Below the pieces are notes generated by a model that did not search any database, was not told the DNA's origin, and was given only the letters and a program-made list of their open reading frames with translations. From Niastella koreensis GR20-10 (GTDB taxonomy: Bacteria; Bacteroidota; Bacteroidia; Chitinophagales; Chitinophagaceae), in assembly GCF_000246855.1 (NCBI RefSeq), contig NC_016609.1, forward strand, positions 248,001-312,000: 64,000 nt of DNA, given 5' to 3'. Made by a program: the position numbers and the translations under genes. Shown piece by piece: positions 15,884-24,884 of this stretch (its first letter is position 1; the number at the start of each line of letters is the position of its first letter).

Positions 15884-16594
15884 ATGAAAAAGTTTAATAG
15901 TACTATTTATATGAGTGGAAAATATTTATTTGTCGGCATGCTGTTGTTGGCCTTACTGGGCAGTTGCGGAAATAATGCAGATAAAACAAACGATACCGGC
16001 AAACAAAAAAGGGAACAATTGCCTGCACAAGCCGGTAAAGAAAAGGCCAAAACGATCGTCTTCTTTGGAAACAGTTTAACCGCTGGTTATGGGGTAGACC
16101 CCTCGGAGGCCTTCCCGGCCCTGGTGCAGGAAAAAATAGATTCTCTGCATTTACCATATAAAGTAGTGAACGCGGGATTGAGTGGTGAAACAACGGCCGG
16201 GGGGAAAAGCAGAATTGACTGGATCCTGCGTCAACCGGTTGACATTTTTGTGCTGGAACTGGGTGGCAATGATGGATTGCGTGGTATTCCTATTGCAGAA
16301 ACCTCCAGGAACCTGCAGGCTATTATAAGCAGGGTACGGGAGAAGAATCCCCAGGTTAAAATAGTTTTGGCCGGTATGCAGGTACCGCCCAATATGGGGC
16401 GTACGTATGCCAGTGCCTTCCGTGTGGTATTTCAGCAACTGGCGGCCAATAATCAAATAGACCTTATTCCCTTCCTGTTGGAAAATGTGGGGGGCATCAG
16501 TCATTTGAACCAGGCCGATGGCATTCATCCCAATCCCCAGGGGCATAAGATCGTAGCTGAAAATGTGTGGAGGGTAATACAGGGATTATTGTAA
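15884..16594 (+). CDS. tesA: TesA-like SGNH/GDSL esterase lipoprotein
   Basis: The 236-residue protein has a lipoprotein signal (LLLALLGSCGNN) and then an SGNH hydrolase domain. Block I is FFGNSLTAGYG with the nucleophile Ser (Asn replaces the usual Asp of GDSL), block II is NAGLSGETTAGG, block III is LGGNDGLRG, and block V is DGIHPN with the catalytic Asp and His. This matches TesA/lysophospholipase L1 acyl-esterases, here predicted in the periplasm on a membrane anchor. It is divergent from the YbbA/YbbP ABC pair as in E. coli. A start at residue 10 (MSGKYLF) is possible, but the SD sequence favours 15884. Confidence 0.9.
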   Translation: MKKFNSTIYMSGKYLFVGMLLLALLGSCGNNADKTNDTGKQKREQLPAQAGKEKAKTIVFFGNSLTAGYGVDPSEAFPALVQEKIDSLHLPYKVVNAGLSGETTAGGKSRIDWILRQPVDIFVLELGGNDGLRGIPIAETSRNLQAIISRVREKNPQVKIVLAGMQVPPNMGRTYASAFRVVFQQLAANNQIDLIPFLLENVGGISHLNQADGIHPNPQGHKIVAENVWRVIQGLL

Positions 16595-16640
16595 GGTTGC
16601 CATCATGCGTTTTGTCATGTATCTTGCAGCCGGCTTCTGA

Positions 16641-17993
16641 ATGCTAAAAACAAATACAGTGACAACTACCCTGGCAAAATTACCCGTATCAAAAAATCCC
16701 CGTGTAGTAATTGTGGGCGGTGGATTTGCGGGAACTGAACTGGCCAAAAAATTGTCGAAAGCTTCCTTGCAGGTAGTATTGATCGACAAAAACAACTATT
16801 ATACTTTTCAACCGCTTTTATACCAGGTGGCAACCGCCGGGTTAAATGCGCCTTCCATTGTATATCCTTACCGTAAAATACTGGAAAAGGGCGACGATAC
16901 TTTCTTCCGGCTGGCCGAAGTAGAATCGGTTTACCCGGTTGAACGCATCATTGAAACCAGTATTGGCCTGGTGCATTATGATTACCTGGTAATTGCTACG
17001 GGCGCCACCACCAACTTTTATGGCAATAAACAAATAGAGCAGCATGCCATAGCCATGAAGAGTGTGGAAGATGCACTGATGCTGCGCAATACCATCATCT
17101 GCAACTTTGAGAAAGCATTACAAATAGGCGATGAAGAACAGTTGAACAGTTTGATGGACTTTGTAATAGTGGGCGGTGGTCCTACAGGTGTTGAAATTGC
17201 GGGTGCATTAAGTGAGCTGCGTAAACATGTATTTCCAAAAGATTATAAGGAGCTTGATTTTATAAAAATGGATATCCACCTTATTCAAAGTGGAGATCAT
17301 ATTTTAAAGGGAATGTCGCACGAAGCTTCTACCCATGCATTGAAGTTTTTGGAGAAGGCGGGTGTACAGGTATGGCTGAACCGCCGCGTTAAATCATTTG
17401 ATGGGTATACGGTGGTGTTAGACAATGGCGAAAAGCTGATTACCCGAACGCTTATTTGGGCGGCAGGCGTAACCGGCGCACCCATTAAAGGGTTGAGTGC
17501 GGAATGTATTACCAGCGGCAACCGCCTGAAGGTAGATGAATACAACCGGGTAGCAGGGTATGAGAACATTTTTGCCCTTGGCGATATTGCCGAAATGGCA
17601 ACTGCCGAATTACCTGAGGGCTATCCCATGCTGGCCCAGCCTGCCATTCAGCAGGGCCGTTTGCTGGGCGACAATTTACCAAAACTGGTAGCTGGCAAAC
17701 CGTTAAAGAAATTTGTATATACCGATAAAGGTTCATTGGCAACCATAGGCCGTAACAAAGCGGTGGCCGATGTAAAGTTCTTTAATAAAGAATTTAAGAC
17801 CCAGGGACTCTTTGCCTGGTTCATCTGGCTGTTTGTGCATTTGTTTTCTATCATTGGGTTTAAAAACCGCCTGCTGGTGTTTATTAACTGGATCTGGAAT
17901 TACCTGAGCTATGATGCCGTTATGCGGGTGATCATTGGCAACAAAAAAGAGAACGAGCCGGTTGAAAAGGCTACGGATAAGGTGTTGGTGTGA
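16641..17993 (+). CDS. ndh: Type II NADH dehydrogenase (NDH-2), FAD-dependent
   Basis: The 450-residue protein has an FAD-binding Rossmann motif near the N-terminus (VVIVGGGFAGTELAKKL), the NDH-2 hallmark YTFQPLLYQVATAGL, a second dinucleotide-binding site (VIVGGGPTGVEIAGAL) and the FAD-proximal FALGDIAEM. The C-terminus has a hydrophobic stretch (LFAWFIWLFVHLFSII) for membrane association. It should oxidise NADH and reduce menaquinone at the inner membrane without pumping protons. Length and motif order are normal. A sulfide:quinone reductase is less likely because the conserved cysteines of that family are not seen. Confidence 0.92.
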   Translation: MLKTNTVTTTLAKLPVSKNPRVVIVGGGFAGTELAKKLSKASLQVVLIDKNNYYTFQPLLYQVATAGLNAPSIVYPYRKILEKGDDTFFRLAEVESVYPVERIIETSIGLVHYDYLVIATGATTNFYGNKQIEQHAIAMKSVEDALMLRNTIICNFEKALQIGDEEQLNSLMDFVIVGGGPTGVEIAGALSELRKHVFPKDYKELDFIKMDIHLIQSGDHILKGMSHEASTHALKFLEKAGVQVWLNRRVKSFDGYTVVLDNGEKLITRTLIWAAGVTGAPIKGLSAECITSGNRLKVDEYNRVAGYENIFALGDIAEMATAELPEGYPMLAQPAIQQGRLLGDNLPKLVAGKPLKKFVYTDKGSLATIGRNKAVADVKFFNKEFKTQGLFAWFIWLFVHLFSIIGFKNRLLVFINWIWNYLSYDAVMRVIIGNKKENEPVEKATDKVLV

Positions 17994-18099
17994 TGTTTGT
18001 GTTAACTACGGTACTTTGTGGGTAAATGATGGGGGGTGTGTATGCGAAACATGGGATATCTTCGCGGTAATTAATTTTTAACCCCCGACCAACTGATTT

Positions 18100-20769
18100 A
18101 TGCGACTTCCCGTTTTAACTCTCTTAAGTTCCGTACTATTTTTCTTTTCTGCCAACAGCCAAACCTGGCAACCCGTTGGCCCCGATGATTTTAATGAACC
18201 GGCTTTCGACGTTTCCACTTCTACAGCGATTACCATGGACGCCAGTGGGCATCCTTATGTGGCTTATCGCGATGGCTATACCAGCATCGAACATGTAAGA
18301 AAATTTAACGGAAGTACCTGGGAAGAAGTAGGGAACCTGAATATTACGCTGCCCAGCAATTTTAGCGAAGTGTCATTATCTATAGATGGCGCTGGTGTGC
18401 CATACATTGCCTATGGGGATGCAAGCAATAAGCCTACTGTTAAAAAATATGATGGCAGCAACTGGGTTGATGTGGGTACTGCAGCTGCTATGACTGGCCA
18501 GGTTTTTTCCACTATAGGTTGTGCTTTGGGCGTTACCGCCGCAGGAATAGTGTATGCCGCATTTTCCGATCTTACTACCAGTAATAAACTCGCTTTAAGA
18601 ATATTTCATCCCGGAACCGACTGGTTCGACTGGATTCCGGGTGGGGGCGGGGCTACATCAAGTGGCGCAGGTGTTGTTTCCCTGGCCGTAGATAACAGCA
18701 GTAACCATTATGTTGCGTTTAGTGATGGCAGTAAAAGCGGGGCCATCAGTGTAATGAAATTTGATCCGGGGCTCAGCCTGGTGGGAACATCGGGGTTTTC
18801 TTCCGGAAGTGTAAGCGCTACTTCCATCGCATTGGATGCCTCCGGCACACCCTATGTTGCGTTTGCTGACGGTGGAAATTCAAAAAAGATCGCCGTAAAA
18901 AAGTATGATGGCGCCAACTGGATCGATGTGGGAACACCTGGCTTCTCCATCGGCGAAGCACAGAGCATAACCTTGAAAATAGATGGCAGCGGAAATGCAT
19001 ACGTGCTGTATTGCGATCTGGGGAACAGTAATAAAACCATAGTAAAAAAGTTTGATGGTAGTAATTGGGTAAATGCCGGGCCTGATATTACGACCGCACT
19101 AAACAACAGCAAACAAAGAATGGCGCTCGACGCAGCCGGTAACCCTTACGTTTTTTTTATAGCAAATAATTTATTTGAGCAAAAAGCCGAAGTAAAAGAA
19201 TTAGCGGGTGGTACGTGGACCACAATAGGTACCAAGGGTATCGAGGAAGACGGTACACGATATACCAAAATGGTGACCAATAGCAATGGCACGCCGTATG
19301 TTGTATATCAAAACTGGACTACCAAAAAAGCAACCGTTAAAAAATACGATGGCAGTAGTTGGGTGCCTGTAGGTACGCCGGGATTTTCGGCTAATGGCGT
19401 TGGGTATACCACCATTGCAATAAGCCCGAATAATATTCCGTATGTTTTTTATGGTGACCAGGTAAACGGCGCCACCGTTAAAAAATTTGATGGCAGTAAT
19501 TGGGTAGATGTGGGCGCGCCCGGCTTTATCACATCGGCAATGGATAATACCAACATTATAGTTGACGCGGGCGGCACGCCTTACATAGCTTATAGAAGCG
19601 TGGCCTCGAACAAGATAAACGTACAGAAATTTGATGGCAGTAACTGGGTAAATGTAGGCCCGGCAGACTTTTCTGCAGGTACGGTCACTTATATTTCCCT
19701 GGTGCTGGACGCCAGCGGTACTCCCTTTGTAGCGTATTCAGATGCCGGTAGCAGTAATATAGCCATGGTTAAAAAATTTGATGGCAGCAACTGGGTAGAT
19801 GTAGGAACGCCCGCTATTACATCAGGTTCTTCAAGCAGAAATAGTTTGGCCTTCGATGGCAATGGCACCCTGTATGCGGCCTACTATGATGGGAGTGCAA
19901 TGGTTAAAAAATTTGATGGCACTACCTGGGCTGATGTGGGCACGGTTGGTTCAGGTGTTACCAACGTGATGACAATGGGAATTGACAGGAATAATGTGCC
20001 GTATGTGGCTTATAATTTATTGAGCACTATTGGCATGACCGTTAAAAAATATGACGGCAGTAACTGGGTTACTGTAGGAGGCACTGACATTTGCGCTGGT
20101 AAAACCAGTGGTAGCGCCAATGGTTTCTACCTGGCTTTTGGCAATGGCAATGTGCCGTTACTCTCCTATACCAATGGCAGTATGTATGTAAAAAGTTTTG
20201 GCCTGCTTACTGTTTTGCCCCTGCGCCTTACGGCATTCAATGGCCGCATTGAAAAAGGCGATGGCCTGCTGAACTGGAACACAGATAACGAAATAAATAC
20301 CCAAACGTTTATTGTAGAAAGAAGCACCGATGGCCGTAAGTATGTTACAACGGGCACTATACAGGCCGTTAACGAAAGCGGCGTTCATCAATATGCCTTT
20401 ACCGATAAACAGGTGAACCAGTTAGGCTTTTCTATTATTTATTACCGGTTAAAACAGGTTGATATCGATGGACATTCAACCTACAGCCGGGTATTGATGC
20501 TGCAGGTTTACAAACCGGCCAATGCCGTACGTTGTTACCCCAATCCCGTTACCAGCGAAACCAACCTGAGCATTACGCTTGAAAAGGCCGGAACCGTTCA
20601 GGCCCGGATTTTTGATAACCAGGGTAATGTGATCCAGGCGCAACATTGGGCGCTGAGAGCGGGCACTAGCTCTATTCCTGTGAATATGAGTTCTTTAAGT
20701 AAAGGGGTTTATTACCTTGAAATAACCGGAACAACCGGGAAAAAACAGGTGCGCCTGGTAAAACTGTAG
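18100..20769 (+). CDS. Repeat-rich secreted protein with T9SS type A sorting domain
   Basis: The 889-residue protein has a signal peptide (VLTLLSSVLFFFSANS) and more than ten degenerate repeats of roughly 45-55 residues that combine GTPYVAYxD-type and VKKFDGSNWVDVG-type motifs, probably a beta-propeller or a stack of propeller blades. After residue 700 comes a linker domain (LTAFNGRIEKGDGLLNW) and finally a T9SS type A sorting domain (RCYPNPVTSETNLSI to KKQVRLVKL). It should be secreted through the T9SS and attached to the surface or released. No catalytic motif is visible. The gene stands alone, ending at a strong terminator. Confidence 0.9.
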   Translation: MRLPVLTLLSSVLFFFSANSQTWQPVGPDDFNEPAFDVSTSTAITMDASGHPYVAYRDGYTSIEHVRKFNGSTWEEVGNLNITLPSNFSEVSLSIDGAGVPYIAYGDASNKPTVKKYDGSNWVDVGTAAAMTGQVFSTIGCALGVTAAGIVYAAFSDLTTSNKLALRIFHPGTDWFDWIPGGGGATSSGAGVVSLAVDNSSNHYVAFSDGSKSGAISVMKFDPGLSLVGTSGFSSGSVSATSIALDASGTPYVAFADGGNSKKIAVKKYDGANWIDVGTPGFSIGEAQSITLKIDGSGNAYVLYCDLGNSNKTIVKKFDGSNWVNAGPDITTALNNSKQRMALDAAGNPYVFFIANNLFEQKAEVKELAGGTWTTIGTKGIEEDGTRYTKMVTNSNGTPYVVYQNWTTKKATVKKYDGSSWVPVGTPGFSANGVGYTTIAISPNNIPYVFYGDQVNGATVKKFDGSNWVDVGAPGFITSAMDNTNIIVDAGGTPYIAYRSVASNKINVQKFDGSNWVNVGPADFSAGTVTYISLVLDASGTPFVAYSDAGSSNIAMVKKFDGSNWVDVGTPAITSGSSSRNSLAFDGNGTLYAAYYDGSAMVKKFDGTTWADVGTVGSGVTNVMTMGIDRNNVPYVAYNLLSTIGMTVKKYDGSNWVTVGGTDICAGKTSGSANGFYLAFGNGNVPLLSYTNGSMYVKSFGLLTVLPLRLTAFNGRIEKGDGLLNWNTDNEINTQTFIVERSTDGRKYVTTGTIQAVNESGVHQYAFTDKQVNQLGFSIIYYRLKQVDIDGHSTYSRVLMLQVYKPANAVRCYPNPVTSETNLSITLEKAGTVQARIFDNQGNVIQAQHWALRAGTSSIPVNMSSLSKGVYYLEITGTTGKKQVRLVKL

Positions 20770-20790
20770 ACTCATACCTTAATTATATAA

Positions 20791-20824
20791 AGCAGGACGG
20801 CTGTGGCAGCCGTCCTGCTTTTTT
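20791..20824 (+). terminator. Rho-independent terminator after the T9SS type A gene
   Basis: A perfect 13-bp stem, AGCAGGACGGCTG (20791-20803) with CAGCCGTCCTGCT (20807-20819), has a TGG loop and is followed by TTTTT. Confidence 0.92.
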
Positions 20825-20850
20825 ATGTCTACCCAGGCCAATATAATCCC

Positions 20851-20858
20851 TACCTTTG
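20851..20858 (+). promoter_or_regulatory. Candidate distal suf promoter, -7 box
   Basis: TACCTTTG is a perfect match to the Bacteroidota -7 consensus TAnnTTTG. It lies just after the preceding terminator and about 235 bases before sufB. A 22-residue ORF starts at 20914 inside the leader but I cannot support it as a gene. The -33 element is not clear. Confidence 0.45.
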
Positions 20859-21018
20859 CGGCCCAAACACCTGTCCTTACCATATTCAACCCGCTGAACC
20901 GACTTATCAGTTGATGGCCTTCCTGAAGGGCCCATTTTCCCAAAATACATTGATAATCAGCGACAATCTTGATAAAGAATAACTATCTCCCAATAAAAAG
21001 AAATGATACATCTCTGTT

Positions 21019-21050
21019 TATACTTTTTAGTATAGATTATCGTACCTTTG
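21019..21050 (+). promoter_or_regulatory. Candidate proximal suf promoter with inverted-repeat operator
   Basis: TACCTTTG at 21043-21050 fits the -7 box and lies 43 bases before the sufB ATG. Immediately upstream, TATACT (21019-21024) and AGTATA (21029-21034) form a perfect inverted repeat with a TTTT centre. Its place over the promoter makes it a candidate operator for the Rrf2 regulator encoded at the end of the same operon. Confidence 0.5.
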
Positions 21051-21092
21051 TGGTCCTAAACAGAAAAACAGGTCAATTCTAAAGTTTTTGAT

Positions 21093-22538
21093 ATGAATAA
21101 TGAGCTTAGTGCAATTGAAAAAACGGTTCTCACTGATTACAAATACGGCTTTGTAACGGAAATTGAAGCGGATGAAGCACCTCCCGGACTGAATGAAGAC
21201 ACGATCCGTTTTATTTCGGCCAAAAAGAACGAACCGGAGTGGATGTTGGAATGGCGCCTGAAAGCTTATAACCACTGGCTTAAAATGCAGGAGCCAAACT
21301 GGGCTAATATCAAATATGAACCCATCAACTATCAGGAAATTAAATTTTATTCTGCCCCCAAACAGAAAAAGAAGGTCAACAGCCTCGACGAAATAGATCC
21401 TGAATTACGCAAAACATTTGAAAAGCTGGGCATTTCCCTCGATGAGCAAAAACGCCTTTCCGGTGTGGCCATCGATGCGGTGATCGACAGCATATCTATA
21501 GGTACCACCTTTAAAGAACAACTGGCTGAACTGGGCATTATCTTCTGCTCCATCAGCGAAGCCATCCAGGAGCACCCTGAACTGGTAAAAAAATATATAG
21601 GTTCGGTAGTACCTATTACCGATAACTATTTCTCGGCACTGAACTCAGCTGTTTTCAGCGATGGTTCATTCTGTTATATTCCCAAAGGCGTACGTTGCCC
21701 CATGGAACTGTCCACCTACTTCCGCATCAATGCAGAAGGAACCGGTCAGTTTGAGCGTACGCTGCTGATTGCCGACGAAGGCAGCTATGTTAGCTACCTC
21801 GAAGGTTGCACGGCTCCTATTCGCGATGAAAATCAATTACACGCTGCCGTGGTAGAACTGATCGCACATGAGAATGCCGAGATCAAATATTCGACTGTAC
21901 AAAACTGGTATCCCGGCGATAAAGACGGTAAAGGCGGTATTTACAACTTTGTAACCAAACGCGGTATTTGCGCAGGCGCTCGTTCCAAGATCTCCTGGAC
22001 GCAGGTTGAAACCGGCTCCTCCATTACCTGGAAATATCCCAGCGTAATTTTGAAAGGTGATTATTCAGTAGGTGAGTTCTATTCGGTAGCCGTTACCAAT
22101 AACCACCAACAGGCCGATACCGGAACCAAGATGATGCACCTGGGTAAAAACACCCGCAGCCGGATCGTATCAAAAGGTATTTCGGCTGGAGTAAGCCAAA
22201 ACAGTTATCGCGGTCTGGTGCATGTGGGTAAGAACGCGGCCAATTCCCGTAACTTCTCGCAGTGCGACTCCTTATTATTAGGCGACAAATGCGGCGCCCA
22301 TACCTTCCCGTATATTGAAGTAAAGAACAATACAGCCGTGGTGGAGCATGAAGCAACTACGTCAAAAATTGGTGAAGACCAGATCTTCTATTGCAACCAG
22401 CGTGGTATTGATACCGAAACAGCCGTTGCCCTGATCATCAATGGTTTTGCCAAAGAGGTAATGAACCAGTTGCCAATGGAGTTTGCGGTAGAAGCACAGA
22501 AGTTACTGGCTATTAGTTTGGAAGGAAGCGTAGGCTAA
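21093..22538 (+). CDS. sufB: Fe-S cluster scaffold subunit SufB
   Basis: The 481-residue protein matches SufB throughout, with conserved blocks such as [53 protein letters not shown] and the C-terminal [18 protein letters not shown]. SufB forms the SufBC2D scaffold on which Fe-S clusters are built in the cytosol. It is the first gene of the operon; sufC follows after about 170 bases of AT-rich sequence with short direct repeats (CTAATGTG). Length is normal. Confidence 0.97.
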   Translation: MNNELSAIEKTVLTDYKYGFVTEIEADEAPPGLNEDTIRFISAKKNEPEWMLEWRLKAYNHWLKMQEPNWANIKYEPINYQEIKFYSAPKQKKKVNSLDEIDPELRKTFEKLGISLDEQKRLSGVAIDAVIDSISIGTTFKEQLAELGIIFCSISEAIQEHPELVKKYIGSVVPITDNYFSALNSAVFSDGSFCYIPKGVRCPMELSTYFRINAEGTGQFERTLLIADEGSYVSYLEGCTAPIRDENQLHAAVVELIAHENAEIKYSTVQNWYPGDKDGKGGIYNFVTKRGICAGARSKISWTQVETGSSITWKYPSVILKGDYSVGEFYSVAVTNNHQQADTGTKMMHLGKNTRSRIVSKGISAGVSQNSYRGLVHVGKNAANSRNFSQCDSLLLGDKCGAHTFPYIEVKNNTAVVEHEATTSKIGEDQIFYCNQRGIDTETAVALIINGFAKEVMNQLPMEFAVEAQKLLAISLEGSVG

Positions 22539-22711
22539 TGTGCTAATGTGATAATTAGCTAATGTGGTAATGGAATACAGCTCTTTGTTCTTGGTTACCG
22601 CGACGGCTTAAAGCTTACAGCTTTTTTCACGTTACACGACATTGTCCGCCGAAGCTTTAGCGAAGGCAGATTTTAAACAGAAGATTCACGATTAAATTAT
22701 ATCATTCTATT

Positions 22712-23470
22712 ATGTTATCAATTAAGAACTTGCATGCAAGTATTGACGAGAAGAAAATTTTGAAAGGTATTAACCTCGAAATTAAACCAGGTGAAGTGCA
22801 TGCCATTATGGGACCGAATGGATCTGGTAAAAGCACCCTGGCGTCGGTACTGGCAGGCCGTGAAGACTACACCGTAACAGATGGTACTGTAACCTTTAAT
22901 GGTAAAGACCTGTTTGAATTAGCTCCTGAAGAAAGAGCTGGAGAAGGCTTGTTCCTTGCCTTTCAATACCCGGTTGAAATACCAGGTTTAAGCACTACCA
23001 ACTTTATAAAAACAGCAGTGAACGAAGTACGCAAGTACCGTGGCGAAGAAGCGCTGGATGCGGTGGCTTTCTTAAAATTGATGAAAGAGAAGATGGCTAT
23101 GGTGAACATAGACCAGACTCTGTTAAGCCGTTCGCTGAACGAAGGTTTCTCAGGTGGTGAAAAGAAAAGAAATGAAGTGTTCCAGATGGCTATGTTGAAT
23201 CCCAAACTGGCTATTCTTGATGAAACCGATTCAGGTCTGGATATCGATGCCATCCGCATTGTAGCCAATGGCGTGAATAAATTACGTAATAAGGATAACG
23301 CAGTGCTGGTAGTTACCCACTATCAACGTTTGCTTGATTATATCGTTCCTGATGTTATACATGTATTGTACAATGGGCGAATTGTAAAATCAGGCCCTAA
23401 AGAACTGGCGCTTGAGTTAGAGGAAAGAGGGTACGATTTTATCAAGGAACAGTTTAAAGCTGAAGCTTAA
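22712..23470 (+). CDS. sufC: Fe-S assembly ATPase SufC
   Basis: The 252-residue ABC-type ATPase has Walker A GPNGSGKSTL, the SufC-specific signature FSGGEKKRNEV, Walker B LAILDETDSGLDIDA and H-loop VVTHYQRLL. It drives conformational change in the SufBC2D scaffold. It lies between sufB and sufD. The 110-base gap to sufD contains palindromic low-complexity sequence (AAGTTCCAGGTTTC and its near-complement) but no gene. Confidence 0.97.
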   Translation: MLSIKNLHASIDEKKILKGINLEIKPGEVHAIMGPNGSGKSTLASVLAGREDYTVTDGTVTFNGKDLFELAPEERAGEGLFLAFQYPVEIPGLSTTNFIKTAVNEVRKYRGEEALDAVAFLKLMKEKMAMVNIDQTLLSRSLNEGFSGGEKKRNEVFQMAMLNPKLAILDETDSGLDIDAIRIVANGVNKLRNKDNAVLVVTHYQRLLDYIVPDVIHVLYNGRIVKSGPKELALELEERGYDFIKEQFKAEA

Positions 23471-23582
23471 TAGAATAAAGAGTCAGTTCCAAGTTTCAAG
23501 TTCCAGGTTTCAGGGAAAACTTAAAACTTGGAACCAGGAACCCGGAACCAGTAAGTTGGACCCTGAAATGCGATAAATAAAA

Positions 23583-24884
23583 ATGAATAATCTAGAATAC
23601 ATTAAGGAACGCTATAATGAACTGCCCTCTGTAAACGAACAGAATGGTTTGGGCGTTATTCGTCAAAAAGCATTTGATGCGTTAAATACAATGGGCATTC
23701 CTACCACCCGCCATGAAGAGTGGAAGTATACCCGTATTGGCAGTTTCTTCAATAAGGAATACAAATACCATGCAGCCGGCGCTTTCAGCGCGGCCGACCT
23801 GGCGCCAGTTCGTTTACCCGCTTATGAGCAGGCGAACGAGCTATTCTATATAAACGGACATTATTCTCCTGAACTGTCTGTGATCCGCTCAAAAGGGTTG
23901 ACTGTACAATCGTTACAGGAAGCATCGAAGAATGAGTACAGGGAGATTGTTTCAAAACACCTGGGTCATAGCAGCAATTATTTAAAAGATGGCATCATAG
24001 CCCTGAGCACTGCCTTTGTTCAGGATGGTGTGTTTGTGCACATCAAAAAAGGCCAGATCATTGAGCACCCCATTTACATTTATAATATTACCGATGCACG
24101 CCAGGCGAATGTGCTGGCGCAACCCCGCACACTGGTATATGTAGGCGAGAATGCACAGGTGAAGTTTGTTGAAACCTTCAACACCCTGGGCACGCAGGAA
24201 AGTTTTACCAACCGCGTAATCGAGATCGTGGTGGAAAAAGACGCCATCACCGAGTATTATAAATTGCAAACCGATGCCTCACACGCCAGCCAGGTAGCTA
24301 CCACCCATATTCAGCAGATTGGTAAATGCGTTACGCATACTGTTACCGTATCGCTGAACGAAGGGCTGGTACGTAACAACCTGAACATTGTACTGGATGA
24401 AGAATATTGCGAAGCGCATTTGTACGGCATTTATTTACAAACCGGAACAAGTCACATAGATAACCATACCGTGGTTGACCATGCCAAACCGCATTGCGAA
24501 AGCAACGAGTTGTATAAAGGCATGTTAGACGATCAAAGCACCGGTGTATTCAATGGTAAGATCTTTGTACGTAAGGATGCACAAAAAACCAATGCTTACC
24601 AAAGCAATAAGAATGTGCTGCTGAGCGAAGGCGCCAGTGTAAACACCAAGCCGCAGCTGGAGATTTTTGCAGATGATGTAAAATGCTCACACGGTTGTAC
24701 CATTGGCCGTTTGGATGAGGAGAGTTTGTTCTACCTGCGTTCAAGAGGGATTACAGAAGCCACTGCCAAATCATTGTTATTACACGGGTTTGCAGTAGAC
24801 ATCCTGGAGCAGATCAAACTGGCCCCTATTCGCGAGTATGTTGATAAACTGATTTCAGAACGTTTGGAATTTGATTTCGCATGA
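23583..24884 (+). CDS. sufD: Fe-S cluster assembly protein SufD
   Basis: The 433-residue protein has the SufD pattern: an N-terminal segment with TTRHEEWKYTRIGSFF, a central beta-helix core, and a C-terminal block KCSHGCTIGRLDEESLFYLR with SRGITEATAKSLLLHGFA. It partners SufB in the SufBC2D complex. Its last bases overlap the start of sufS (ATGA), showing translational coupling. Length normal. Confidence 0.96.
   Translation: MNNLEYIKERYNELPSVNEQNGLGVIRQKAFDALNTMGIPTTRHEEWKYTRIGSFFNKEYKYHAAGAFSAADLAPVRLPAYEQANELFYINGHYSPELSVIRSKGLTVQSLQEASKNEYREIVSKHLGHSSNYLKDGIIALSTAFVQDGVFVHIKKGQIIEHPIYIYNITDARQANVLAQPRTLVYVGENAQVKFVETFNTLGTQESFTNRVIEIVVEKDAITEYYKLQTDASHASQVATTHIQQIGKCVTHTVTVSLNEGLVRNNLNIVLDEEYCEAHLYGIYLQTGTSHIDNHTVVDHAKPHCESNELYKGMLDDQSTGVFNGKIFVRKDAQKTNAYQSNKNVLLSEGASVNTKPQLEIFADDVKCSHGCTIGRLDEESLFYLRSRGITEATAKSLLLHGFAVDILEQIKLAPIREYVDKLISERLEFDFA

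Noticed and set aside
20914-20982. 22-codon ORF in the suf leader
   Set aside because: No ribosome binding site, no recognisable features, and it ends well before sufB; could be chance.
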